Below, in pieces: positions 43,039-55,816 of a stretch of 64,000 nucleotides of DNA; position 1 is the stretch's first letter, and each line of letters starts with the position of its first letter. The DNA comes from Thozetella sp. PMI_491. Its lineage: Eukaryota; Ascomycota; Sordariomycetes; Chaetosphaeriales; Chaetosphaeriaceae. The position numbers and the translations under genes are program-made. The DNA lies in contig MU270035.1 of the NCBI GenBank assembly GCA_021432635.1, positions 62,001 through 126,000 of the forward strand, given 5' to 3'. A model generated the notes under the pieces. That model ran no database searches, was not told the DNA's origin, and saw only the letters and a list, made by a program, of their open reading frames with translations.

Positions 43039-45617
43039 GGTTCGCCAAACTGTATTCACAGGTATGAGAGCAGCCAAATCCAATTTTGCACGAAAGGACA
43101 AGAAAGGGTAGTTGGAAGATGACAGAAATATGCTTGCTCGATACCAAATGCGGCTCTACTGCGTCTTCTATGTCCATTGTGAGTTCACAATTCAAGCAGA
43201 TTATGCTGCATGACGTTGTATTACACGTAGCCCCATGTTTCTGCGAGTTCATCCAATCGTCTAGTTGTCAAAATAGACACAGCAAATGCAGGAAGCCCAT
43301 GCAGTATCTCATTCGTCTTGTACATTTCTGCCTCACCAACCAGCGTTTGCCAGCAAAACCTGTATGCAATCCCCGCATCGTGCTACCGGATTCGAGAATA
43401 TCCCGCGTCTCTCTGCACTGCTTTTACGGAAGTCCTAAAAGACCACGGCAACTACGAATAGCTTTGGACATGGGGTCCACAGATGGAGCAGGTATAATGA
43501 TGTCTCATAGGTGAACAAGATGTGAAAAAAAAAAAATGAACGGCGTGTTCTGCCGTCTGTGTTTTCTCTCATTTCTTCGCGCTGGCATTGCGAGCAGCCA
43601 AAAATGAATACAAATTTCGATTTCGCAAGGCTCGGAGACCGGGTATATGGGAGTGGCCGGTCACGTCGCACAGAAGCAGCCCGTCAGCATGCAGGTGATA
43701 TCATGGCGGGAACAGGTTTCGGCACTCTCGAGTCACCAGGCCTCATTCGGCAACTGCAGTGAGAATCCAGCCGCTGTCAAATGAATTGTAGAAGCGGGAT
43801 CAACCACCTAACTTGCTGTCTTTGACTAAAGACCGCAAGCCATGTATCAACTTGCTTGGATTTGGCGGGTTGCTCACCCCTGCTCCTCCCTGTCCCACCA
43901 TCCATCCACAATGGATTCTTGGAAGACGCTCGTGCGGGCTATAATAATGATTTCGGTGCTATAGATGTGGGCAATGTTGCAAAATGTGATGGGAGAGACA
44001 CAGCAAGGCGGGCATCCTTGAAACCTGACTACCAGCGAGAGCCAGGGTGGCATTACTGGCGGAGACGGAGAACAAGGTAAAGGTGCATTTCGATTATGTA
44101 GCGCGGAAGTATTGGCTAGCCTTGATATCATGACAAATCGAGTTATGACACCCTTATCTCATGCAAGTAGTCGGATGTCATATCTAGTGATACCTAGTCA
44201 GTGATAGCTTGTCATAAAATGCCGAAATTTCTCATCGCATCCTCACTTGTGTGTAGAGCTCGCTCCAGAGACGTGGGAAGGCTCGGAGGCGGAGCTAGAG
44301 ACAAGGCTCGGGAGAAGCCGCTATACCCTGCATCGATGCGCCGCTGCGTTTGATAGATCCTGGACGGTGACCCTGAATTGTGCTGTCAGAGATGCTGACC
44401 ACCATCACTCTCGGTAAATTCATTGGTTGAGTAGCTTCAAGGCCTCGCCGCTCACAATTTCTCTACGTTGCATGGGGCTTACCTAAATACCTCCAACCCC
44501 CCTCTCCATATTTAAGCCTTGTTTTTGGGAGAGTGTTCAGCTTGCAAGGAAGGTCAGGACTTGAATTGTCGCCCCGAATATGGTGGCTCGATGTCATCCC
44601 AGAACAACCTGAAGGTACTCAAGTACATTGGAGGTGGATGATATTATTGAGCCGATACACTTGTGGTAGGCGACTTTACATTGTTGACTCTGAGCCGGCG
44701 ATTGTATCCATGCTGGATCCTGCTTCGGTAGAGAGGACGGATCAAAGGGAGGTGGAACTGATCCAATCAACATCGTCATGAGGTGTGAAGGGGAAATGTT
44801 CGAAAAGGGGATGGATTCGGCAAACGCGAAGCCCCGAGTCGCACACCATTACGGTGAACCTGGCGGTGTGTTCAATTCCTCCCGAGCAAGGAAACCGACG
44901 CCAAACCGAGTTGGGATAACTCAACTACCACCAAACTTTGGGTGCGAAAAGCCAAGGGGGTAGCCACTAGCTGTGCAACCCTCACAATTTATTTCCTGCT
45001 TGACTGATGGTGGGCACTCGGTCAACTGGTGACCATGCGTTGTTTGCCTGTCAGGTTGGCGATTTGTGTGCTCCGGTGCAATATTGTCACCTGAAATACA
45101 GCTCTTGCAAAAACGGCATCACAACATACATTTCCCTATTATCCGCACGCTCGCGACCCAAAGAACGAGTTGGAGGCAACCGTTTTCGCAGACAGAGTTT
45201 GCCGAAGTTGGATATTATCGCGGGTAGTGTACAAGGCTCTCTAAGGTGGCTTGGGCTCTTGTGTCAGAAATATAACACAACAGTGTACCTGTGCATGGGC
45301 CGCCGCAGACACTAGCGAACGCCAATAATCCATCACATGAGTGATAAGGAGCGCAATTGGCCCAGGGCCACGACTTTTCTTCGTCGAAGGGTGCCCTTGT
45401 TCCCCGAGTGCGGCTCTTACTATCTGATGGAGGGCCGAGGCATGCTTTCTTCGACTCTATAAGCTCCAAATCAGTGCCAAGGCCCTGGGCAGACTTCTCT
45501 TGCCTAGGCAAAGCTCTAGCACAAATCCGCAAGTCCACACCAGCGCACATTTGAAGCAAACAAAGAGAATCCGAGACAACAAACACAGCCCTAAACCCGA
45601 CGAAGCAGCCTTCGATC
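43039..45617. other. Long intergenic region
   Basis: About 2.6 kb without a supportable gene. Open frames at 43086-43514, 44533-44781 and 45007-45315 are short and have no domain, signal peptide or intron support. No mobile element signature noted. Confidence 0.4.
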
Positions 45618-46039
45618 ATGGGCTACTATATCCCTCTCCCTCCCAACGTAAATGTTGCTAGTGAGTCACCAAGACCTCGACCTAATCGAATGATAAACCT
45701 GGTCTTATCGGCTAATTGCCATACCTTACAGGTAGAACTGTCCGCCGGTTGACTAAGGAGCGATATGCTCTGATGGACACATTCGATGAACTTGAAATGA
45801 AGGTCAATCGCGGCGAAAATGAGAAAATCAGCATGGCAGAGATCCTTCTTCAGATCAACATCAAAGATGTTGAAATCCTGATGGAAGACCGACAGCATTC
45901 TGGTGTCCCCAAAGATCCAGCTCATGAAGAGCAGCTCAAGGATGCACAGAGGAAACTCGACGACTTCAACAACCTGCAAGGACATGGAAAGTTTCAAAGC
46001 GCTGAAAACATCCTGATGGCAGCCAAGCCCCAGGCTTGA
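45618..46039 (+). CDS. Small hypothetical protein, predicted helical/coiled coil
   Basis: Two exons (45618-45660, 45732-46039) join in frame to 116 aa starting MGYYIPLPPNVNVASRTVRR. The intron is GTGAGT...TTACAG. Apart from the first 15 residues it is charged and helical (MDTFDELEMKVNRGENEKIS, EEQLKDAQRKLDDFNNL), suggesting a coiled coil. There is no signal peptide or membrane helix. I do not recognise the family. The clean intron and the sustained frame favour a real gene. Confidence 0.55.
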
Positions 46040-46929
46040 CCACGCAGTCGGCGAACAGCCTCCAGTCCAGCCTCCAGAGCTGAGATTGGTCAGCTTCACA
46101 ATGTCCAAACTTCTTTTGCAATTCTCTTACAAGAACTCTTCTCCTCAATCAGACGTCTAGTCATTACTGCATTGCTATATGATTGGGGTTCGTCTAAGCT
46201 TCTTTTCGTCGCACTCTCTTTGGACAGTACTTTGATATCGGTAATGCCCTGTCTTGTCTGGGACTCATTAGGCGGCGGCGGCCTTTATCGCTGAACAGCC
46301 ATGGTAAATCCATCAGGGATACCAGATTCTAGGCCTCAAAATATAATATGACACTCGCTTAATAAACAAACCAAGAACCTGCGATGTCCTGCGATATGTG
46401 GTCCTCTACTCCCGTAACAATCTTACCACACCATGACAGCCCTAGCCTAGCCCCCAAGTCACAAATCACGGAACTCCGACCATTTTTCCGGCTCTGACTT
46501 GAGCGTGTCCGATACCTTGAGCAGAATCATATCAAGCCGGGATGCTCCTTGCCAAACTCAAACGGGTAGCGAAACCGGCCCTCAAAGACATGCCAGATGG
46601 GTCCATGTCAAGGTAGCCCGTGTTGCCGTACTCGTCGGAGCCACGAGTGCGCCTTTAAACGATGCGTTACCAATCCACTTGAAGTAGATACGGCCGGTCT
46701 TTGGTTGCTCCGACGCCGAGCCAAGCCTCCGACCAACATGTGGCACCCCCGACTTGCGCTTGCGTGACTAGGGTATGAAGGAGTGGCGCCGAATGAATCT
46801 AGAGCCGTAGCAGACGTCGGCGTACGAGGTGGGATACAGGAGCTGGAGAAGACGATACCGAAAGCCAGGATGGCACTCATGCCGGAGTCATCCTCCACGG
46901 TACGGAGGGTTGAGAAAGTGGTATAGGGA

Positions 46930-47010
46930 GCTGGTTTGGGCAACGAGCGAGCTGTGGCTATTCTGATAGAGGCTGGCGCAGATTCGGACCTCATGGAATG
47001 GGGATACCGC
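46930..47010 (+). pseudogene. Possible ankyrin-repeat remnant
   Basis: The short frame NERAVAILIEAGADSDLME matches the second half of an ankyrin unit. Flanking frames are broken, so only a scrap remains, next to the inverted-repeat element at 47063. Confidence 0.35.
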
Positions 47011-47062
47011 GCTCACGGTGGCAAATCGGTAGATAATGATCGAGTCTTGAGGAAAAGGCTAG

Positions 47063-47744
47063 TAGGAGCGGAAAACAGGGAGTCACGAAACCTCTCACTA
47101 AGCTTAGCTATGTGGGGGTCGAGGAGGCTGAAAATAGCGGAATATGGGAGCGGAAAACAGGGAGTCACAGGACCGCAATAAAGCCCGTAGCTGCCATAGC
47201 AACACGAGGGCAAGATGAACACCTAAGAATGGGGCGAAGCCCCGTAATGGTCGTACAGAGTGGTCTTGTGGTTGGTCTTGTCTAGGGAAACGAATGTATG
47301 AAGTTGATTGCTATCTGGATGATGCGATAGATAGATGGATGACTGGATGGTCCTCCTCCTCTGAGGTAGGACGGCACCCCTTAACTACTTATACAAATCG
47401 AGCTGGTATGGCCTGGTCAAACCAGTAGAGGGTCTGGATCCACCACACCGTTCCTCCAGCGCCAGGGCCACGCTGGGCGAAAAAGAAAAATCCACCGACT
47501 ACCCCCAGCTCAATAGCTACTAGTTTTATTATAGTTCTATAACTTTTTATTTTCCACTCCTATATCCCACTATAGTTTAGAGCCCTTTTTCTTAAGGCCC
47601 TTGTATTACTATAACAGCTACAGGCTTTATTACAGTCCTATAACTCCCTATTTCCCACTCCTATATCCCATTATTTTCAGCCTCCTAAACCCCTATATAG
47701 CTAAGCTTAGTGAGAGGTTCTATAACTCCCTGTTTTCCACTCCT
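47063..47744. mobile_element. Inverted-repeat element, about 123-bp arms, partly RIP-mutated
   Basis: The segment 47063-47185 (core AAGCTTAGCTATGTGGGGG, GAGGCTGAAAATAGCGG) recurs inverted at 47622-47744 with roughly 85% similarity by eye. Differences are mostly C in the left arm versus T in the right. Part of the unit repeats once more in direct orientation out to about 47797 (TCTATAACTCCC, CCACTCCTATATCCC). The interior has no coding capacity. No target-site duplication was found. Probably a non-autonomous transposon relic. Confidence 0.65.
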
Positions 47745-47799
47745 ATATCCCGCTATTTTTAGCCTCCTCGACCCCCCTATACTAAGCTTAGTGAGAGCT

Positions 47800-48311
47800 G
47801 GATTAGTAGTTAGATTAGTGACGACTAGCAAATACCTGGTGTTATATGTTTTTTTTTCCTGGGCCGTACCAGTCAGATCCACTTTTTGTTCCTAGCCATC
47901 ATTTGGCTCCACTTGGCTTACCGCAGAAAGAGATAACGTGAACGATGAGTAACTCCCAAGCCATCAGCCGGGAAAGGCGTTGAAATAAACTGGCTTCTAG
48001 TCACCCCAGCGGCCTTCAGATCGCCTGATGCGGAGTGTCACTGTCAGCTTGGTAAAGTGGGATTGCATCATCAATTATGCCCTTCAAGCTAAAGTAAACA
48101 ATCGGCTCTTCTTCGATAGATGCTAGGTATGAGATCTGTTGCACAAACTCACAATGCTTAGAACTAGCCCAAGCCTATCACTATGGCCTACGTATATACA
48201 CTCTAACATGCAAGGGGCTATAGCTCATCAAGAAGGCTGGAGCAACTGAAAGATGGTGCTGGGGTTTCCACCGGAGGATACGATCCATAACTCTAGGCTG
48301 TGATCTCCAAA
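47800..48311. other. Intergenic DNA downstream of the NLR-like gene
   Basis: No gene seen; ends at the stop codon of the minus-strand SesB-NACHT-WD gene. Confidence 0.4.
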
Positions 48312-51300
48312 TTATACCATGTCCTGTAGCTGAAATGAACGCTTCAGCCCTCTTTTCACAACAGCCACCTCGCCCTTCCAGGCAAATAGAACATCGCCTA
48401 ACTGGGATACTATGATGATAGACTCAGGACTGGCGCGCAGCCAATCAGCAGGCGGCATAAAGTGAAATGCGACGTCCTTGGAAGCAGTGAAGCCATCTCG
48501 TCGCACAGAGCATACCCAGCCATTCATATGAAGGAAGACAAGTCTGCTGTGGAATGCGCCGATGACATGATCGATATCTTCGCACAGGGGTTGGCATTCT
48601 ATGAGCTGCGGGGCACTTGCAGAGTCATTTGATATGTAGGAGCTATCGTAGCAGAGCAGCCGGCGCCTAGAGTGTGCTTCTGACCCGGAACAAGTTATGC
48701 CGAGCAGGGAGCCGTCAAAGAGGCTGGAGGCATCTCGCACGATGAGCTCGGGTAGCAACGCGCCCGTTAGCAGAATACCTTCATCCTTCGTGAGTCTTTC
48801 CAGTCCACTCCAGCTGTAAATGTGCGCGACGTCTTCGGAAACTAGGAGAAGAGACTCCGGGTCCGAAGGGTGTCGAGCCCAGTAATATTGGCTCAACGAC
48901 TCGCAGTTCACCTCGCCGATCGTGATTGGAGCGTCGTCAACGAGATGTATAGTGGCAATGTCGTTGGCACAAATCAGAACGCGGCTTGTGTCTGCATCGC
49001 AGACGAAATGCTGAACTCCTGTCACGGTGGTCCGGTGAGAAAATGCCTTGTCAGCCCTCCATTGCGCCTCGGTCCGGACGATGCGGTGAACCATGAGGCA
49101 CCCTGCTGTGTCGACGCTCGTCAGGATACTGTTGGTAGTATCATAGTGCAACCGCATAATGCTAGTGCCATGACTAAACAGCACTGCCAGCTCTAGGCCG
49201 GACATGGTAGCGTACACGGAGACGCTACTGTCGTCTTTTCCCACGAAGAAGACATCGCCAGTCTCGTCGCAGACTACCGAGGTGACAATAGGTACAGCCT
49301 CGTTACTGTCTAATACTGAAAAATCGATCTCACCGCTACAAACCGATGGGATACTGTCGCTGCTGCTATCCGTGAGTTCTCGGCGATAGAGAGCCATGGG
49401 GTCCCATACGCGGCAACTCTGCCCCCCTCCTCTGATGTCAAGAAGTCTCGTGTTGTCACCGGTGAAGGAAAGAACCGTAATGCAAGGCTCCTGGGTCTTT
49501 ATTCGGTAAAGCTTTCGGAGAGTTTCAAAGTCGAACAAGACAATGGTGCCGTCATTCGCTGCCGCTGCTAGTGTCCTCCCATCCGGGGATGATGTTAACC
49601 TGCCGAAGGCACCAGGGTCTGAGATGGTGACCTTGACTGAACCTTTCAGGATATCGAACAAAACAATGTCGCCAATATTGTAGCTCGCAGCGAGAAGACA
49701 TGTCCCGGGCAATCTACTGAAGGTCATGGCCCATACGCTAGTAAATGGCTCAGTAAGAACCTCGGAGAGCCCGGAGTCGTGATTGTATATGCTGTAGACG
49801 TCATCCTCGTAGTTCCACACAATGATGTCCTGGCTCCTGTAAGCAATGGCGAGTAGGTCCATCTCTGGGCAAAAGCTGGCATCCATAGGGGCTTTTCCTC
49901 GAACTCTATTGCCGCATTGTTCGACGAGTTTATCCACCCAGTTCACAACCTTGTCGAGCTTTCTGTCGATCAAGTTCATCACCAAGAACGTGTTGTTCTT
50001 CAGAGCGGCTAGGAGAAGTCGGTCCTCGTCGATGAATGTCATAGCCATAAATTGCTTACTGATAGGGGTTTCCCATTGTTGTTCCCATCTCTCGGTATTC
50101 CACACCTGGATGTTTCGATTGTTGGTAATAGCGAGTAGGGGCTTGCTATTGGCGAATTGTAGCATCTGGACGGGCACTTGCTGCTGTAGATTGACAATGT
50201 TCCTGTGGAGGAAAGTTTTATCGTTATACAGGATCACCCTTCCGTGAGACGTGCCGATACAAAAGGTCTTGTCGGATGTAGCGATAGCTTTCATCCTCTC
50301 TTGCCGCTGTGATGTTGGCGGCGATCTTCTCTGTAAGGATCCAGTGTCTGACGACTTTCGAGGCCTTTCCGGGAGGCTAATTGTGCAAAGGCAATCATCC
50401 CATGTTGTTAAGGAGAGCCCACAGACAGAGATAATGTTGGGGCTGGCCGCAAATATCTTATAAGGTGCTGACTCGGGGGGGCAGAAAGGGGGGATGAGTA
50501 CGAAGATCGACTCGGGATGTGATAGTAACTGTCTCCCAAATTTGCTTACTAACTTAACCAAATCTTCGGCCCATTCGTCCACGATTCTGAGTTCATCGCC
50601 AAAAGATAACTTGCTTTTCGACTTCCGCTGTAGAAAGTCTCGCAAGGTCTGTGCGGTGGCAAGGATGACTTCCAGTTTGTTCTGCTGTGAAAGGTATTCC
50701 ACCCATGCAAGAACATTTGAGGATGTGAGGAACTCAACTAGTGATACCACAATCTTTTCATTTTGTGAAGAGGCCAAGTTTAAGTGCTCATACAGTGAGC
50801 TGCAAGCATAGGAGATGAATGGCGAGCGTGTTGAGCTCGTCGTACTCATCTTTCTTCGCTGCTTGCCCTTCATCTCCAATCCGGTTAAATACTCCAGGCA
50901 GGCCAAAGCCAGTTGTTCGTGTGCGGATTTGGGATTGATTGCGAACCCAGCTAGATCATCCATTATGCTAGTCCGTAGTAGAAACTCCCGGGCACTTGAA
51001 TGGCGGATGCGAATCCGTTCTTTGCTGTCAACGTAGAGAAGGTCATGGCACTCTCGCCGCACAGTCTCGCTAATGTCGGCAGTCTGCCCCTTCATGACAA
51101 AAGCCATCTCCTCGAGTGTTAACGGTCGAGTTGCACAGGCAGCCCAGGTGAGAATGCGCTGTATGTCTTCTCGGTTTGATATATAGCGGACAACTCTGGC
51201 ATAAAGCTCCCTCATTCCAGTGGGTTCTTTTTCGACCAGACGAAGCCTAGCAGACGAGTCTGCGCAGTTACTTAACCTCTCAACGACGAGAAAAGCCCAA

Positions 51301-53145
51301 AGAAAGCACCCATTTGATCTTTGTAGTATCGCCGCACGAATCCTCTCGTTGATGATGCTGGGTCGTTGATGAAGATAAATAGCGATGTCTCGTTGTGTAT
51401 CGGCCATATCAATATCCAGCAAAGAGATAGCCTCTGAAGTGATGTGGTAGTACTCTGGCTCATTCCGCGAAGTGACCACGACCTTAGCAAACCCGGAATC
51501 TGAAAGCTTAACTAACAAGCGCACCAGATCCGTCTCCAGCCGGGACTCATCTAGAGCATCGACTACTAGGAATGTACGCTTTGTGCCATCACACCTTGCG
51601 GTCAATATACCTTGTAACCACAGTTTCCTCCATATCGTTCTGTAGTCGCCGGCCTGGGCCATATGAGGGTCCTTTGCACAGACCTCAAGGACTTTCCGTT
51701 CCACTGCAGGATGATACGCAGCTGCTTGCCAGGCAATGGACAACAAGAAGGTTGATATCATTGCTTTGAGCGCATCTCCAAACACGAAGAAATAGTAACA
51801 AACGTTGGCATCCTCCTCTTTAAGCGCTTCGATAACACTTCCGCTGACAAACGACTTGCCCGACGCTGGCGGGCCGCGAACCCAAAGAATCTTGCGCTGG
51901 GAAGTCCCGACCCAGTCTTGGTAGACCGCCTTATCCCCAATCCAAGCACATGTGCCGGGAACTCGTTCTGCGACCACCCGAAACAAGTCATCATCTGGCG
52001 GCTCGCTGACTCCAAGATACTGATTAAGCTTTTGGAGGCGATGGGAGACACGGTACTCTCCAGCCTCCTCCGCGGGATTGCGAATGATGTTGATTGTTCG
52101 AGCCAGCGCGTGATGGATCATCTTGAAGTTGGAATCCTCTGACGAGTCAAACTTGCAGATACTTCGATGGTCGCCGTTGAGGAGCTGGGATCTCCTCTCG
52201 TAGCCTAGGACTGCATTCTGTTTGTCGACGACTTGGAGCTTTCCAATTCCAGCGATATGCAGCGGTTTCGTCTCGTAGAAGGATTCGAGATGGAGCTCGT
52301 CCGCATAGCGATTGAATTCGGTAAGAATAGACTTGACAACATCGGAGCCACGCTTCAGATCTTCGAGGTAAGGTCGTGGCCCTGGGGAAAGACGTAAAAT
52401 GGCAGACAGCGTCTCGGCATGGTTCGACCCGTGATGGGGGGTTGAGAGAAAGAACATGGCCTGGATCCGCTTCGCTAGGTCCTCAAATACTGGCAGTTGG
52501 CGTGCTATGATGTAGGCCGCTTGAATGACTAGACCGCCCATGCTATGGCCGATGAAGATGATTGGACTCTGCACCATGATTAGCTGGAGGCACAGAAAAC
52601 GATGCTACTATCCCACTAGCCTCGCGGTGAGAGGGAGGGTCTGTAGCAATGCGTACTTTTGAGGACAGAATCATCGGGTCATCTTGGACGCAGGCGAGAA
52701 GTGACTTGGCAAAGTCGTAAATTCCCACCATACTGCTCCTCCTGAAATTCGAGTCATATCCGAACGTGTAGATAGCCACGTTAGTAAAGGCATCCTCGCC
52801 CGGAAGCAAATCCCGGGGCCACAGAATGCTGCCTTTCAACCAAGTATGCTCTGAGCCGCCCCCCAAGCCATGGACGAAGACAACATGAGCATCTGTGTCG
52901 TGCTCGGGGTCTGGGAAGCCGAAGGTAGATGGTGCGTAGAGGGTGGTTAATCCGAACGCACCCCTGCCAGTCTGGCTTGGAGCAGGCGGGACGGACTGCT
53001 GGAACGAGTGGCGCGATAAAGAACGGAATACCAGTGCTCTGGAGAAAAAGCCCCGCCTCGCAGTGGAGCTCCCGGAGCCGGAGGGCTTTTGATCCCCGTC
53101 TGGGTCGGACGGTGTTCCGAGAGACGGACCTCTCGGCGCTGGCAT
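48312..53145 (-). CDS. NLR-like protein: SesB-type lipase domain, NACHT NTPase, C-terminal WD40-like propeller
   Basis: Protein of 1581 aa from two exons (52657-53145 and 48312-52568), starting MPAPRGPSLGTPSDPDGD. The alpha/beta-hydrolase effector domain shows VVFVHGLGGGSEHTWL (about 90), the nucleophile elbow GHSMGG with Ser172, and a candidate catalytic His297 in NGDHRSICKF. The NACHT domain follows: Walker A GPPASGKS (about 395-402), Walker B TFLVVDALDES, then LKLSDSGFAKVVVTSRNEPE. The last 800 residues form degenerate WD40-like blades (for example TLAAAANDGTIVLFDFETL, ADTSRVLICANDIATIHLV). This is the lipase-NACHT-repeat layout of fungal NLR-like receptors, in which ligand sensing by the repeats is thought to release effector activity. 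The open frame is intact over 4.2 kb, against decay all around it, which suggests selection. Confidence 0.92.
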
Positions 53146-53721
53146 TGTTGGTTCCCGGCGAAAGCTGACTATTCCCGGCGACCCGCACTAGCATGCGGGA
53201 ATGCGTGCACTCGTGGCCCACATTCCCGTTACACGGCAGATCGGTCGGAGAAGATAGAAAAGCGATGTCTTGCTAACTACTACGTAGGCTCTGAGGGCCG
53301 AAGAGAGGAGGGGGAAAAAATCGGCAGCGACGCTGACCCCGCACGAGGCATACCTCATCAATCTGCCATAAATCTAGCAGACGGAAAAGTGGGCCCATCA
53401 CTTCCATACATCAGTTCAAGGGAGATATCTTCCTAGCAGCATTCATTACCAAGGTACCGTATAGATTGCCTCTCTGGTGCCACAGAACCATCTAAGCAAT
53501 CTTGTGTCTCCTTAAGCAGGGAGGAATTGGCCAAAATGTGTTTACATCTCTGCCTGGGCAGTTGATGCTCTTGTAGCTCGATTACATCGCATTTTATAAG
53601 AGAAGGCGACTGTACGGCTGGAATAGTTCTGATCGGTCTAGATGCTTGTTAGGACACACTAAACTAAAATCAGAAACGATCATGAAATCCATATCTATTT
53701 CTCCCTATCGTGTACTGTTCC
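53146..53721. other. Intergenic DNA
   Basis: Contains the promoter of the minus-strand NLR-like gene; no other feature recognised. Confidence 0.4.
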
Positions 53722-54100
53722 CTAACTAAATCCCGCCGTGGCAGCAGTACTACTACTCCCTCCACTGGCATCTTCCTCATTCCACGAGTTATCGACAACG
53801 AGGACACTATGAATAGGATCCCACATCTGATCTCGCCTCTCCTCGGCCATCCAGCGTGCAATGGGTGTATCAGCTGACGAGGTAGGTTCATTGGCAGGCC
53901 GACTAGCCCTAGCATCCATGCCCCAGCCCCTTGGGACAATGGCACGATCAGCGCCTGATGAGCTTTGTTTGTAGCGTTAGTGATTGTCAGTTAAGAGGGT
54001 GTCCTCTGACAATATTGTACCTCTTATGGATGTTTGATTGCTCGGTTTGCTTCTTGGCTGCCTTCGCTCCTTCTCGTTTTTTGCCTTTCGAAGATGGCAT
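53722..54100 (-). CDS. Small hypothetical protein with basic N-terminus
   Basis: Two exons (54021-54100, 53722-53962) join in frame to 106 aa. The start MPSSKGKKREGAKAAKKQTE is strongly basic. The second exon gives PRGWGMDARASRPANEP and RWMAEERRDQMWDPIHSVLV, ending in a Ser/Gly/Ala tail. The intron is GTACAA...CAAAG with a CTAAC branch point 14 nt before the acceptor. The basic start could be a nuclear-localisation signal. Family not recognised. Confidence 0.6.
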
Positions 54101-55072
54101 GGTGGGGTGGTGAACGGCCGGGAGACTAATGGAGGGATAGCGTGGGTAGTCTTTCCGCGAGCAGGTTGGCCGAGGAGTAATAGTAGAACAAGCACTGCGG
54201 CGATTCTCAACAGCCTTCTGTGATGGTGATTTACTACGAGACTTTTATGCCGCCATATTCGCAGCTAAGCACCTTCCACCCGGGAAGCATAAATAGTCCA
54301 AAGAGCAACATAGCAGGACTGATCCAACAGCCGAGACGCTCGGAACAGGGGGGCTGGCCTCACAGTAAAACTGTCATCAGTGCTGTCTCTAGAATTTTCG
54401 GGCTTCATGAGGTTATCAAAGCCACTCAGAGCAATGACTGTTGCTTCTTGACCCCGTGGCCTCACGTAAAGCAGTACTAGGTGGCCCTAGCGGCGGCTAG
54501 ATGAGTGGGCCTCGGGGTCGATAACCCGCATAGCTTGATTGTCCGTAAGGCAAAGTAAAGCAGTGCATACTGTACTTCGTCAGCAGTCCCTACTCCACAG
54601 ATCAAGCTTGCGAAGCTGGAGGGAGTGAATGAGGCGGGTCTTGGTTGTTAGGCCCTTCGTGGATTTTGTATGGTGGCCTCACGCATTAAGTGTGGATGGA
54701 CTAACATGATCTTTATTGTGCACCAGGATCGGATTGAAACCTGCCTTTGGAGTTGGGTCGTGGCTGAGTAAAATGCAGCGCGAAGCCGCGGGAATAATGA
54801 ATTTACTGTAGCCAACCGCCGGTCTCAAGAGCCAGCTGAGTGAGAGACACCGAGGTACGGAGGTATTTTGGTACTTTACATTCGCTGGTGGCCTCACGCT
54901 AACTTATGTACTGACATGGGTAACTCCTCGCTGACTAGCCCTTCGCGGGAGGCCTAGCAATACGCGTAGTAATAATGCATTAGGTATAAATGCATGCTGG
55001 TTCGCATCTCACAGTAGCCACCTGCTTGCGTCTTTTCGAGACTTTTTTTTGTCTTGCTCACCACCACCTAAT

Positions 55073-55097
55073 CGTGCCCGGAGTCAGTCCGGGCACG
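55073..55097. other. Perfect 9-bp GC-rich hairpin
   Basis: CGTGCCCGG pairs with CCGGGCACG around the 7-nt loop AGTCAGT. In a eukaryotic intergenic setting it could be a structured RNA element or a transposon terminus; unassigned. Confidence 0.6.
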
Positions 55098-55179
55098 CAC
55101 AATAACGCGGTTTCCCACTGTGTTCAAGCATCTCTGAGCCATTGGCATTCAATTTAGGCTTGATTCGTACCCACCAACA

Positions 55180-55202
55180 CGCGAGGCTCGGCGAGCCTCG
55201 CG
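55180..55202. other. Perfect 10-bp GC-rich hairpin
   Basis: CGCGAGGCTC and GAGCCTCGCG are exact inverted repeats around the loop GGC. It lies 83 bp downstream of the preceding hairpin. Function unassigned. Confidence 0.6.
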
Positions 55203-55816
55203 CTTTCAAATTGCAACCTCTAGCAAGATACTGCCTCTGCCGCATGGCCTAGAGAGGAGTATCGACTTGTTTCAATTTCCCAGCGCTGCAAACGACGGAG
55301 GTACGCTTTGTGTTTTATCGTTACTACATTGAGGGAATCTCTTCTAATTCCCTTCTACACCGCCGCTCAGGTTGGGAGCGATCCGTGCTAACTCGACCAC
55401 AGCCGTAGAACCCGCCAGTACTTTCGACTGTCTTTGCAGATATCCTTCGGTGGGCGACTCTCTGCGGCGCTGCAGATAAACCACTAAGAAAATACATTAC
55501 AACTAGAGCTTCAGAGTCGCGCGGGGTGTGAAGTCCCCGCGCTTCTTCCATTCGGAGTTCTCATCATGGTCATCGTTTAACGCGACGGGATACCTTTGGT
55601 CCCGACCACCGACAGGATTCTCTCTGCCACAATTCTGAATACTATCTCCACAAAGCTGCCTCCATCGAGGCAGATCAAGCATGGAAATGGAAACCAACTT
55701 TCCAGGACCCGGTTCTCAGCGCACTATGGGACCCCGAGGAACCAGATACTGAGGAGTACCTCCTCAGCGTCCCAGTTCAGCTTCGGTTCTCTATTAGGAA
55801 TCCAAGCGTCAACCCC

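Larger units (their letters stand above)
54101..55816. other. Intergenic region with two strong GC hairpins
   Basis: No supported gene. It holds two perfect hairpins near 55073-55097 and 55180-55202, listed separately, and a poly-T run near 55044. Confidence 0.4.

Noticed and set aside
54456-54898. GTGGCCTCACG repeated three times at about 216-bp spacing (54456, 54673, 54888)
   Set aside because: The sequences between the copies do not align, so this is not a tandem array; the motif is short and the spacing may be chance.
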